64,000 nt of DNA from Oscillospiraceae bacterium (lineage in GTDB: Bacteria; Bacillota; Clostridia; Oscillospirales; Ruminococcaceae): assembly GCA_017550285.1 (NCBI GenBank), contig JAFZPP010000040.1:153886-217885 (forward strand), in the 5' to 3' direction. Below the pieces are notes generated by a model. It was not told the DNA's origin, did no database searches, and saw nothing but the letters and a program-made list of their open reading frames with translations. Within the stretch, counting starts at the first letter, position 1. Every line of letters begins with the position of its first letter. This document shows, one piece after another, positions 35,800 through 44,555 of this stretch. The translations under genes were made by a program, and so were the position numbers.

Positions 35800-35828
35800 T
35801 TTACAAATCGGGAAGACTATGCTATAAT
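35800..35828 (+). promoter_or_regulatory. tRNA-Gln promoter
   Basis: TTTACA (35800-35805), 17 bp, TATAAT (35823-35828). Confidence 0.8.
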
Positions 35829-35859
35829 ATATGAGTCGTCAGAAAACAGACGAATAAAC

Positions 35860-35932
35860 TGGGGTGTCGCCAAGCGGTAAGGCAGCGGACTCTGACTCCG
35901 TTATTTCGAGGGTTCAAATCCTTCCACCCCAA
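35860..35932 (+). tRNA. tRNA-Gln (anticodon CTG)
   Basis: A cloverleaf is visible: acceptor TGGGGTG/CACCCCA, D-arm with AAGCGGTAAGGC, anticodon stem GCGGA/TCCGT enclosing CTCTGAC (anticodon CTG) and T-arm with GGTTCAAATCC. The CCA end is not encoded. It reads CAG codons. Confidence 0.95.
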
Positions 35933-35935
35933 TCC

Positions 35936-35967
35936 AAACGCCTGACAGGAAACTGTCAGGCGTTTTA
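35936..35967 (+). terminator. Terminator after tRNA-Gln
   Basis: CGCCTGACAG and CTGTCAGGCG around GAAA, followed by TTTTATTA. Confidence 0.85.
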
Positions 35968-36024
35968 TTATTCACACAAAAGCTGTATCACAGAATCAAG
36001 AAAACGATTCCGAGGTCCTGATGC

Positions 36025-37401
36025 ATGGAAACGAAAGAAGACAAACGCATCTACACCCTGCGCGACGAAGCACCGGTCAGGGCAGTGGTGAAAATGAGCG
36101 TGCCGCTGATTATCGGCATGTTCATTATGGTGCTCTATAATCTGGTCGATACGTATTTTATCGGGCTGACCGGCGATGACTATCAGCTTGCGGCGGTCAA
36201 TCTCGCCTATCCTGTCATGATGGTAACAGTTGCGATCTCGAATATCATCGGTACGGGCGCATCCTCCTTCATTGCACGCTGTCTCGGCGCCGGAGAACAT
36301 GACAAAGCCGCGCATACGCTGACAGCCGCCTTCACACTGACACTCATCAACAGCGTACTGGTCATGCGCATCGGCTTATGGTTTCTGCCGCAGCTTGTGC
36401 AGTTACTCGGCGCAAAGGACAATACATTCGATTTTACGCAGCAATATGTGCAGATTATTCTGTACGGCAGCTTCTTCACCATGGGCAGCTATACAACCGG
36501 CGCGCTGCTGCGCAGCGAAGGCTCCGTCCGCTATTCCATGACCGGCATGATCGTCGGCACGATTCTGAATATCCTGCTCGACCCGCTGTTTATTTTCACA
36601 TTGCATATGCAGGTTCGCGGTGCCGCGCTCGCAACCGTTCTGAGCAACGGCGCAGGCTTCGGCGTTTCACTTCTCTATTATGCGCGCCGCAAGACAATTC
36701 TGCGCCCGTCGGTCAGAATGGTACTCCCGACCGCAGAGATTCTATGCGAAATCTACTGGGTCGGCATACCGGCATCTCTGGAAACGCTCCTGACCTCCAC
36801 CGCATATACGGTCAATAATAACCTCGCAGTCTCCTACAGTGAGCTGACCGTCACCGCAATGGGCATTGCGCAGAAGGTGCTGTCCCTCGGCAACTATGTC
36901 TATCAGGGCTTTGCTTCCGGTACGCAGCCGATTATGGGCTATAATTACGGCGCACGCAATGCCGAACGCATGCGCAGTATCCTGAAAGCAGGCGTACAGA
37001 CTGTCACCGGCACGGAGCTTGTCCTGATGCTGCTCTACGGCATGCTCGCGCCGCAGCTGATCGGCATTTTCACGGATACGCAGGAGGTCATCGGCATCGG
37101 TGCCCATGCGCTGCGGCATCTGATGTGCATTCTGCCGTTTGTCGGAACGGTCTCAATGTGCCGCATGTCATTTCAGGCAATGGGCAAGCCGCAGTATGCC
37201 TTCGGAATCACGCTGGTCCGCCAGCTGATTCTGTATATTCCGCTGCTGCTTCTGCTGAACCGCTGCTTCGGATTCAGCGGAATGCTCTGGGCGCAGCCAA
37301 TCACCGAAGCGGTCATGATGACCGTGTCGCTGCTGCTGCTGACCGGCTTCATCCGCCGCATCACCGGCTCAACAAATGAAAAGGAACAGATCATCCCATG
37401 A
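36025..37401 (+). CDS. MATE-family efflux transporter
   Basis: A 458-residue protein with twelve predicted helices in two related halves, as in MatE proteins; LGNYVYQGFASGTQPIMGYN is a typical segment of the second half. It is a sodium- or proton-driven exporter of drugs or metabolites. GAGG precedes the ATG at a workable distance. Its stop codon overlaps the sortase start (ATGA), so the two are cotranslated. Confidence 0.92.
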   Translation: METKEDKRIYTLRDEAPVRAVVKMSVPLIIGMFIMVLYNLVDTYFIGLTGDDYQLAAVNLAYPVMMVTVAISNIIGTGASSFIARCLGAGEHDKAAHTLTAAFTLTLINSVLVMRIGLWFLPQLVQLLGAKDNTFDFTQQYVQIILYGSFFTMGSYTTGALLRSEGSVRYSMTGMIVGTILNILLDPLFIFTLHMQVRGAALATVLSNGAGFGVSLLYYARRKTILRPSVRMVLPTAEILCEIYWVGIPASLETLLTSTAYTVNNNLAVSYSELTVTAMGIAQKVLSLGNYVYQGFASGTQPIMGYNYGARNAERMRSILKAGVQTVTGTELVLMLLYGMLAPQLIGIFTDTQEVIGIGAHALRHLMCILPFVGTVSMCRMSFQAMGKPQYAFGITLVRQLILYIPLLLLLNRCFGFSGMLWAQPITEAVMMTVSLLLLTGFIRRITGSTNEKEQIIP

Positions 37402-37931
37402 AACAAACCGCTACAAAAAAGCAGCGCATACTTCTGATCTGCGGACTGCTTGCAATCTTCACAGGCGTCAGTATCCTCGGCTTCTTCGGCGTCCGCAAAA
37501 TCTGCCGCATGATCAGAAAGCAGAAGCTGCTGAAAGAAAACATCATCCTCGAAATCCCCGATCTGCATATCAAGGCACCGGTGCTCGAGGGCACGGAGAA
37601 TGAGATTCTCGCAAAAGCAGTCGGACATTTTCCGGAAACCGGCGCACCCGGCAGCGGCAATTACTGCGTCGCCGGACACAGCAGCCCGATCTACAAGGAA
37701 TATTTCAACAATCTCAAAAATGCGCAGAACGGCATGGAGCTGCATCTCTATGACATGACGCGCACCTGCTATACGTACATAATCAGCGATTCGTTCATCG
37801 TTGAGCCGAACGAGGTCTGGATTCTCGATCCGACCGGCGATGACCGCGTCACGCTGGTCACCTGCACCGATGACGGTTCGCAGCGCCTCTGCATCACCGC
37901 GCTGCTTTCAAAGGATTCACAGAGCAAATAG
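37398..37931 (+). CDS. Sortase
   Basis: A 177-residue membrane-anchored transpeptidase: basic N-terminus, one membrane helix (about 11-30), then a sortase fold. The catalytic triad is present: His94 (CVAGHSS), Cys156 (VTCTDDG) and Arg163 (SQRL). The TCTDDG motif and small size fit class D- or E-like sortases. It would attach proteins with an LPXTG-like motif to the wall or to pili; no substrate with a sorting signal is visible in the window. Overlap with the MATE gene is ATGA. Confidence 0.85.
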   Translation: MKQTATKKQRILLICGLLAIFTGVSILGFFGVRKICRMIRKQKLLKENIILEIPDLHIKAPVLEGTENEILAKAVGHFPETGAPGSGNYCVAGHSSPIYKEYFNNLKNAQNGMELHLYDMTRTCYTYIISDSFIVEPNEVWILDPTGDDRVTLVTCTDDGSQRLCITALLSKDSQSK

Positions 37932-37971
37932 AAAACGCCTGACCGATCCAATAACATCGCAGCAGAAACAC

Positions 37972-38008
37972 AAATCCCCGAAGCGATTTCATATCACTTC
38001 GGGGATTT
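37972..38008. terminator. Bidirectional terminator
   Basis: AAATCCCCGAAG and CTTCGGGGATTT flank 13 bases, with T-runs on both sides; it separates the sortase gene from the convergent pseudouridine synthase gene. Confidence 0.75.
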
Positions 38009-38024
38009 TCATATGCATCCGGCC

Positions 38025-38975
38025 TCAGATATAAAAGCCGTATTTGCTGCAAAAATCCGGTGTGTAGCCGAAATTCTTTCCGTACAGTGCCGAGAGCAGA
38101 TGTCCCTCATGCGGCACATCAAAATGCAGACGGCAGGCAGCAAGCAGCTGATGCGCTTCGCCGTATTTCTGATTGACGCGGCGGTCGCCGTAGCGGTTGT
38201 CTCCCAGTACCGGACAGCCGAGCGCCGCCATTTGCGCACGAATCTGATGCGTCCTGCCGGTATGCAGCGTGACAAGCAGCAGCGCAAGATCGTCATGCTT
38301 TTGCAGCATATCGTATTCGGTGCAGATTTCACGGAAGCCCTCACGGGGCATCTCCGCGATCTCTGCCATTTTGCCCTCCTCACGCCGGTGATAGGCATAA
38401 ACGGTATCATGCTGCTTCGGCGGAATACCGGCAGTGATACAGAAATACTGCTTCACAACGTGATTCTCGCGTATCATCTCATTGACACAGCGCAGTGCGG
38501 CAGCGGTTTTCGCACCGATCACAAAGCCCTCGGTATTGCGGTCAAGCCGGTTGCAGAGCGCCGGTGTAAAGCTCTGTTCCTGCGTCGGGTCATAGGCGCC
38601 GCTTCCCGCAAGATACTGCAAAAAACGCCCCTGCAAGGTATCGCTGCTGCCCTTATCGTCCGCATGCACTGGCAGATTGACCGGCTTCTTCATCAGCAGG
38701 ATATTTGCATCCTCATAGATGATCTCCGGCAGCGGCAGATGCGTTGATGTGATCGTTTTCTTCGCAGATACAAAGAATTCATCCGGCAGATAGACCTGTA
38801 CGGTATCCCCTTCCGCGAGAAATGTCTCCGCCGGAATGCGCTTGCCGTTGCATTTGACATCCTTCTTGCGGAACGTCTTGTAGAGCAGCGATTTCGGCAG
38901 CTTCGGGCAGGCTTTCAGCAGGAATTTATCCGCGCGCTGTCCGGCGTCATTCGCCCCGATTGTAAATGTATGCAT
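38025..38975 (-). CDS. RluA-family pseudouridine synthase
   Basis: A 316-residue RluC/RluD-type enzyme isomerising uridines in rRNA or tRNA. It has an N-terminal S4 RNA-binding domain (about 12-75; RADKFLLKACPKLPKSLLYK). The catalytic motif CNRLDRNTEG contains the essential Asp, and GRTHQIRAQM follows. The exact target is not readable. The start is ATG 38975. Confidence 0.92.
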   Translation of the reverse strand: MHTFTIGANDAGQRADKFLLKACPKLPKSLLYKTFRKKDVKCNGKRIPAETFLAEGDTVQVYLPDEFFVSAKKTITSTHLPLPEIIYEDANILLMKKPVNLPVHADDKGSSDTLQGRFLQYLAGSGAYDPTQEQSFTPALCNRLDRNTEGFVIGAKTAAALRCVNEMIRENHVVKQYFCITAGIPPKQHDTVYAYHRREEGKMAEIAEMPREGFREICTEYDMLQKHDDLALLLVTLHTGRTHQIRAQMAALGCPVLGDNRYGDRRVNQKYGEAHQLLAACRLHFDVPHEGHLLSALYGKNFGYTPDFCSKYGFYI

Positions 38976-39013
38976 ATATACCCCGTTTCTTTCCGGTAGC
39001 AGCGGAATCTGCG

Positions 39014-39712
39014 CTAGAAGGCGGCATCGTTCTGCCCGTCAGATGCATGATTCATCCGGTAGATTTCCTGCGCCTGTTCCAGCACCGCATCATAATCATA
39101 GCTTTCTTCATCGTGAAACGAAAAGACCGCAAGCGGCTCCGTCCCGAGCTGCACCTCCGGCGGAATGCTGCCCCAGTTCTTCCTGCGCCAGAATTCGGTT
39201 TTCGGCAGCCTGCTGTCCTCTGCGGATACGGTATCCAGTGCGAGGGTCAGCGCATCCGGAATATCCTCAAAGTCTTCGACTGCAATCACCCAGCGGCAAT
39301 ATGGATAGTTGTCATAGTATGCCGTCTCCACACCGAGCGTTGTCTGATAGCTTACCGCAAAATCCGATTGCGCCAGCAGTCTCTGGACTGCCGGTGTCAG
39401 CTCCTGCTGCCGCACAATATAATCATCGTAGGTTCGCTGACGCGGCACACCTTCGCCTCTGTCGTCGCCGCGTGCTACGTGACAGATCAATCCGCTTTCG
39501 CTGCGCAGCGTATACAGATTGAAATAATAAAGGGAGCTGATATGCTTTTTGGATATCGGCACAAACTTTTCCCCGTAAATCTGTTCCATGACCTTATGCG
39601 GTGCGTAATTCGGATAATTGAATATGATAATCAGAATGACAAGTATGCCGAGAAACGATGCAAAACCGGAAACCACGACAGCAGCAATGATCAGCAATTT
39701 CTTTTCAGACAT
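39014..39712 (-). CDS. Membrane-anchored protein of unknown function
   Basis: A 232-residue protein with a signal-anchor helix (about 6-30), then an extracytoplasmic domain with many Tyr, Asp and Glu residues and no recognised family. GGGGGG precedes the ATG and is itself one arm of the hairpin at 39719-39762. Its promoter lies in that hairpin; it is probably transcribed alone or with the pseudouridine synthase gene after it. Confidence 0.7.
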   Translation of the reverse strand: MSEKKLLIIAAVVVSGFASFLGILVILIIIFNYPNYAPHKVMEQIYGEKFVPISKKHISSLYYFNLYTLRSESGLICHVARGDDRGEGVPRQRTYDDYIVRQQELTPAVQRLLAQSDFAVSYQTTLGVETAYYDNYPYCRWVIAVEDFEDIPDALTLALDTVSAEDSRLPKTEFWRRKNWGSIPPEVQLGTEPLAVFSFHDEESYDYDAVLEQAQEIYRMNHASDGQNDAAF

Positions 39713-39718
39713 AAAATC

Positions 39719-39762
39719 CCCCCTGATTTCTGTGATACTATTATAGCACAGAAATCAGGGGG
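39719..39762 (-). terminator. lysA terminator hairpin with a promoter in it
   Basis: On the minus strand CCCCCTGATTTCTGTG pairs with CACAGAAATCAGGGGG across a 12-base loop, followed by GATTTTAT. The loop holds TATAAT (39740-39745), and TTGCAT (39763-39768) lies exactly 17 bp upstream of it. The element therefore looks like the lysA terminator and also the promoter of the next gene, whose ribosome site is the 3' arm. Confidence 0.75.
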
Positions 39763-39787
39763 ATGCAAGTCTGATTCAGCGCAAAAC

Positions 39788-41083
39788 TCAGATATCATTC
39801 CGGATGATATCCGCATAGGTCTCGCGCTTGATAACAGTCCGCGCTTCGCCGTCCTTCACCATGAGCATCTCCGGGCGCGGATTGCGGTTATAGATCATCG
39901 CCATGGAATAGTTATATGCACCGGTCGCAAGGACGGCAAGCGTATCGCCCTCCTCTGCGGCTTGCAGCGGCATGTCCTCACCGATGAGGTCACCGCTCTC
40001 GCAGCACTTTCCGCCGATTGTGACCTGCTCATCACGCGGCTGATCCGCCTTGTTTGCGATCATTGCCTCATAGCGGGAATGATAGAGCGCATAGCGCGGA
40101 TTATCGCACATACCGCCGTCTACGAGCACGTAGGTGCGGATATCCGGAATTGTCTTCTTCGCCATGACGGTATAGAGCGTCACGCCTGCGCCGCCGACGA
40201 TTGAGCGACCCGGCTCAAAGAGCAGGAACGGCTGCGGATAATCGAGCTCTGCACAGCTTACCTTAATCGCTGCAAGCATCACACGGACGATTTCGCTGAA
40301 CGACTTTGGGTCATCCTCCTCGGTATAGCGGATGCCGGGACCGCCGCCGAGATTGAGCTCCGGCAGCGTGACATGCAGCTCATTCCGCATCTCTGCCATG
40401 AAACGAAGCATGACGCGCGCCGCCTCGGCAAAAGGCTCGGTATCAAGAATCTGAGAGCCGATATGACAGTGCAGACCGACGAGCTTCAGATTCGGACAGA
40501 GGCTTGCCGCAAGAACAGCCTGCTTTGCCTCACCGGTCTCAAGCGCAAAGCCGAACTTGCTGTCAATCTGACCCGTCTTGACGAAATCATGCGTATGTGC
40601 GTCGATTCCCGGCTTGATACGCAGCATGACGCTGACGGTTTTGCCCGCTTCACCGGCGATCTGATCGAGCCGCTTGAGCTCCGGCAGATTATCGCAGACA
40701 ATTCTGCCGACGCCGCGCGAAACTGCCATTTGCAGCTCGGTATTGGTCTTGCTGTTGCCGTGCATGACGATCTTCTCCGCAGACATACCGGCTTGCAGCG
40801 CGGTATAGAGCTCGCCGCCGGAAACAACATCCGCGCCGAGTCCCTCGGAATCGACAATGCGGTAGAGCTCCTTGCAGGAGAGCGCCTTGCTCGCGTAGCA
40901 GATCATGCCTCTGCCGCCGTATTCCTCACGAATGACACGCGCAAAGCCGCGGCAGTTCTCGCGGATCATATTCTCATCCATAACATAGAGCGGCGTACCG
41001 TGGGTCTTTGCAAGCGTCACGGTATCTGCACCGCCGATACAGAGATGTCCTTCTGCGTTAATTGTTAAATTCGGAGTCAGCAT
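39788..41083 (-). CDS. lysA: Diaminopimelate decarboxylase
   Basis: A 431-residue PLP enzyme (fold type III) catalysing the last step of lysine synthesis, meso-diaminopimelate to L-lysine. YASKALS carries the PLP lysine near residue 55; LHCHIGSQ, GGGPGIRY, FEPGRSIVG and CESGDLIGED (active-site Cys) follow in the expected order. The start at 41083 follows GGGAAGGA. Confidence 0.95.
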   Translation of the reverse strand: MLTPNLTINAEGHLCIGGADTVTLAKTHGTPLYVMDENMIRENCRGFARVIREEYGGRGMICYASKALSCKELYRIVDSEGLGADVVSGGELYTALQAGMSAEKIVMHGNSKTNTELQMAVSRGVGRIVCDNLPELKRLDQIAGEAGKTVSVMLRIKPGIDAHTHDFVKTGQIDSKFGFALETGEAKQAVLAASLCPNLKLVGLHCHIGSQILDTEPFAEAARVMLRFMAEMRNELHVTLPELNLGGGPGIRYTEEDDPKSFSEIVRVMLAAIKVSCAELDYPQPFLLFEPGRSIVGGAGVTLYTVMAKKTIPDIRTYVLVDGGMCDNPRYALYHSRYEAMIANKADQPRDEQVTIGGKCCESGDLIGEDMPLQAAEEGDTLAVLATGAYNYSMAMIYNRNPRPEMLMVKDGEARTVIKRETYADIIRNDI

Positions 41084-41138
41084 AGTATATCTTTCCTTCC
41101 CTGCGGGCAATGCCCGTGTTTTTCTGAATCGCCGCCCG

Positions 41139-41735
41139 TCAGCGTGCGATTGTCATATACTCATTATATATATCCGAGCAGCGTTTGTCAAGCTCCAGGT
41201 ATAATTCTCTGACCTTCGGATTGTCTGACAGTCGCAGCGCGCTCTGCGACTGAATCTGCTTGATCAGCTTTTCCTTTTTGTCATAATCTTTGATCGGGTC
41301 AGGATCGCATTTGGAGAGAATTGCGAGCTGCTGCTTCATTTTTGTAATCAGCGCTTCGTCCGAATTCTGTCCGGCAGCATGCTTTGCGCCCTGATATTTT
41401 GTCAGAATCTCCTCCGCGCTTGTAATCCGCACCGCATAATATGAAGTGAGCTGCTCATAGGTGTATTTCGTCTTTTTGTCGGTGACGGTTGAATCGTGTC
41501 CGTACAGCTTCGGCTCAGCCTGTTTCAGATATGCAACGATCTGACGATTCGTCTCGGTGTCGTCCGTTTTCGTGACGGAAAGCCAGTAAATGAAATTCGG
41601 ATCCGCTTCGCCGACGATGACCACATCGTTATCTTGCGCATAATACGCTTTGATACAGCGAAACTTGGGGTTCGGAACATATTTCGGAATCACAGCAATA
41701 TCTTCAGTCAGGCAATTCAGTTGCTCAATATTCAT
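41139..41735 (-). CDS. Uncharacterised soluble protein
   Basis: A 198-residue charged, mainly helical protein without signal or membrane segments. No family recognised. AAAGGAG precedes the ATG. It lies between the RNA methyltransferase gene (42 bp upstream) and lysA (55 bp downstream) on the same strand. Lys-rich helices in the second half (about 120-190) suggest coiled-coil or nucleic-acid interaction, but that is only a guess. Confidence 0.65.
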   Translation of the reverse strand: MNIEQLNCLTEDIAVIPKYVPNPKFRCIKAYYAQDNDVVIVGEADPNFIYWLSVTKTDDTETNRQIVAYLKQAEPKLYGHDSTVTDKKTKYTYEQLTSYYAVRITSAEEILTKYQGAKHAAGQNSDEALITKMKQQLAILSKCDPDPIKDYDKKEKLIKQIQSQSALRLSDNPKVRELYLELDKRCSDIYNEYMTIAR

Positions 41736-41777
41736 CTTTATTCTCCTTTATGAAGCATCCGCAAGCATCCAGCATAT

Positions 41778-42896
41778 TCACCAGTACTGGTACAGCTGGC
41801 ACTGCATCATGCCGTTATAGAGCTTGCGGCGTTTCCGCGCCTTGCGTCCGAAGCATTTTTCAAACTCGGCATCCGGCGTGATGATGCTGCACGGCAGATC
41901 ATCGGGTACCACCCTGCTCATGACGCGGTAAAGTCCCCGCGCCTGCTCCACATCGAGCATACGCTCGCCGTATGGCGGATTGCAGACGATATTCTGTCCG
42001 CTGACAGCCTGAAAATCCTTGATCTCCTGCTGTTTTACGGTGATGCGGTCGGCGACGCCTGCCTTCTTTGCGTTCAGCATTGTCAGCTCGACGGCAGCCG
42101 GATCGGCGTCGAAGCCGAAGCCGTGAAATTCTGCGTTGTGGTTGATTTTTTCGGTTGCGGCAGTTCTTGCTCTGCGGAATGCATCCTGCGGCGTCTGCTC
42201 CCATGTCTCACAGGCATATTTCCGGTGCAGACCCGGCGCAATCCGCATGGCACGGCGCGCACCCTCGATCAAAAATGTACCGCTGCCGCAGAACGGATCA
42301 CAGAGCTGCGTATCGCTCCGCACATGCGACAAATCCAGAATACCGGCGGCAAGCGTTTCACGAATCGGTGCAAGCACTGCCTGCTGCCGCCAGCCGCGCT
42401 TGTAAAGCGGCATGCCGGTCGTATCCAGATAGAGCGTGCAGATGTCATTGCGAATCTGAAATTGCAGCGTATGTGCCGCGCCGGATTCGGGGAGCGTCTG
42501 CGTATGATAGGCTTTTTGCAGTCGGGTGACGGCTGCTTTTTTGACAATCGCCTGACATGCCGGAACGCTGTGCAGTGCGGAATTGAGTGAGCTTCCCTTG
42601 ACAATCACGGCATCGTCACGCCCGATGAATTCTTCAAGCGGCGCCTGCATAACGCCCTCAAACAGCGGATCAAACGCGGTTTTTCCGCGCTGTGCCTTGA
42701 CAGAGAATGTCCCGAACTCAATGAGCACGCGCTCCGCGGCAGTCAGCTCAATATTGGCAGCGGCGATTTCATCCCAGCCGCCGGAGAACGAAACTCTGCC
42801 GTCGGCAGCGGCGATCTCCGGTACGCCGAGGCGCACCAGTTCAAATTTGACAACCGATTCAAGCCCGAAATGACACGGGCAGCAAATACGAAACAT
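41778..42896 (-). CDS. THUMP-domain class I rRNA/tRNA methyltransferase
   Basis: A 372-residue RlmL/TrmN-like SAM enzyme: N-terminal ferredoxin-like and THUMP part (about 1-155), then a Rossmann methyltransferase with DPFCGSGTFLIEGA and the base-methylation motif NPPYGERM. It probably methylates a guanine N2 in 23S rRNA or tRNA. GGATAGG precedes the ATG. Confidence 0.92.
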   Translation of the reverse strand: MFRICCPCHFGLESVVKFELVRLGVPEIAAADGRVSFSGGWDEIAAANIELTAAERVLIEFGTFSVKAQRGKTAFDPLFEGVMQAPLEEFIGRDDAVIVKGSSLNSALHSVPACQAIVKKAAVTRLQKAYHTQTLPESGAAHTLQFQIRNDICTLYLDTTGMPLYKRGWRQQAVLAPIRETLAAGILDLSHVRSDTQLCDPFCGSGTFLIEGARRAMRIAPGLHRKYACETWEQTPQDAFRRARTAATEKINHNAEFHGFGFDADPAAVELTMLNAKKAGVADRITVKQQEIKDFQAVSGQNIVCNPPYGERMLDVEQARGLYRVMSRVVPDDLPCSIITPDAEFEKCFGRKARKRRKLYNGMMQCQLYQYW

Positions 42897-42938
42897 AATT
42901 ACCTATCCTTTTCTGCGCTCATCAGGACACACGGATTT

Positions 42939-44555
42939 TTATCCGTTGATGATACCGGAGATGCCGTCCGAGAGAAAGCGCTTCTTATAATACGCAAGCT
43001 CAGAACGGATCATATCGTCGATTGTCTGCATACCGAGCAGCTCAACCGGCGCCTTGTCATCGGTCAGAATCCGGTCACCTGCCGCAGCGGGCATCAGCTG
43101 AATCGAAACAAGCCGCATCATCTGCGCAAGCTCGGCATCGGGTTCCGCAGCAAGATTATTTTCAAGTATCTGCGCGATTTCCGGATTCTCAGATGCAAAA
43201 AGCTCACGGTTTGTCGATTTTGCGACATCGGCAATATAAACCGTCCCGAAAACCGATGCAATCGTATCCTGAAGGTACACATTGATGCCGTTTTCGCGCT
43301 GCGAAATCATGTTCATATTGACAACCATGACGCCGTTTTCTGTCAGATGCGATTTGACCGCGCGGAAAAATTCCTGCGTGGACATCTGAAACGGAATTGT
43401 GATATCCTGATATGCATCGACCATGATAATATCATACTTCTGATCGGTGCCGCTCAGAAACGCCCTGCCGTCATACGTCGCAACGGGAATCGACGAGTCC
43501 AGCGCGAAATATTCATGTGCAAGCGCCGTGATCTTCTCGTCGATCTCGACACCGGTCATCTCCATAGAATCAAAATAGCGCCGGCACTGTGTCGCGTAAG
43601 TGCCGGTGCCCATTCCAAGAATCAGCATATTGTGCGCTGCATGCGGCGTCCCGAGCATCATCGGTGCGGCAAGCGCATAGTCATAATACATGCCGGTCAG
43701 TGCGTCATCCTTGATATAGACCGACTGTACGCCGAACAGCACATTGGTCGAGAGCACGGCTCTGCGGTCGTCCTCACGAACCTGCAAATAATTGTAAACG
43801 GATTCATCCTCAAGCGTCAGCGTCTGATCCCAGAACGCGAATCCCAGCAGAAACGCCGCCGCAGATGCCGCTGCAAACAGCACCGCAGAAACTGCAATCT
43901 TCGCTCTGCCGCGATGCTCCGAGAGAAAATAGACAATGCCGAGCAGCAGCAGAATGCCCGAGAAAATGACAAAGGTCGCAGCCGTTCCGACAGCCGGAAT
44001 CGTCACAAACGTCGGGACAAAGGTTCCGATGATGCTGCCGATTGTATTCGCAGCGCCGAGTCTTCCGACGGTGCTGCCGCTGTCCTCGAGACTGCCGACC
44101 GCAAATTTCACAAGCGAGGGCGTCACCGTTCCGAGCAGAAACAGCGGATATACAAAAACCGCCATGCACGAAAGAAATGCCGCCCAGATCAGAAAGCCTG
44201 TGCTGACCGTCACGACAAGCAGCCCTGAAATCAGTATAATCAGCAGCTTGCCGAGAAACGGAATCGCCGCGATCCAGACCGCTGCAATCAGCATTCTGGT
44301 ATAGAGCTTATCCGGATCGGGATGTTTGTCGGCGGAACGTCCGCCGTAAAGATTGCCGAGCGCCATTGCAATCATGATCGTACCTATTATAATAGTCCAT
44401 ACGATCTGTGAGGAGCTGAAATAGGGCGCCAGCAGTCTGCTCGCACCGAGCTCCGCCGCCATGACAGACATGCCGGCGAAAAACTCGGTGAGATACAGAT
44501 ACCATTTATGCGTCAGAATCCTGTACGCGCGCGGCTCAGCCGGCGTCGGTTTCAT
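42939..44555 (-). CDS. Spermidine synthase-like protein with membrane domain
   Basis: A 538-residue fusion: N-terminal membrane region with about seven helices (residues 15-255), then a soluble domain resembling polyamine aminopropyltransferase (GMGTGTYATQC, then GVEIDEKITALAHEYF, and MVDAYQ). Such membrane-fused proteins are common in bacteria; their substrate is unproven. The start is uncertain: ATG 44555 or TTG 44564, both inside the end of the PBP gene (about 20-bp overlap), so translation is coupled to the PBP. Confidence 0.85.
   Translation of the reverse strand: MKPTPAEPRAYRILTHKWYLYLTEFFAGMSVMAAELGASRLLAPYFSSSQIVWTIIIGTIMIAMALGNLYGGRSADKHPDPDKLYTRMLIAAVWIAAIPFLGKLLIILISGLLVVTVSTGFLIWAAFLSCMAVFVYPLFLLGTVTPSLVKFAVGSLEDSGSTVGRLGAANTIGSIIGTFVPTFVTIPAVGTAATFVIFSGILLLLGIVYFLSEHRGRAKIAVSAVLFAAASAAAFLLGFAFWDQTLTLEDESVYNYLQVREDDRRAVLSTNVLFGVQSVYIKDDALTGMYYDYALAAPMMLGTPHAAHNMLILGMGTGTYATQCRRYFDSMEMTGVEIDEKITALAHEYFALDSSIPVATYDGRAFLSGTDQKYDIIMVDAYQDITIPFQMSTQEFFRAVKSHLTENGVMVVNMNMISQRENGINVYLQDTIASVFGTVYIADVAKSTNRELFASENPEIAQILENNLAAEPDAELAQMMRLVSIQLMPAAAGDRILTDDKAPVELLGMQTIDDMIRSELAYYKKRFLSDGISGIING

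Noticed and set aside
38966..40204. 412-codon plus-strand frame across two minus-strand genes
   Set aside because: It spans the lysA terminator and parts of two supported genes; no ribosome site.
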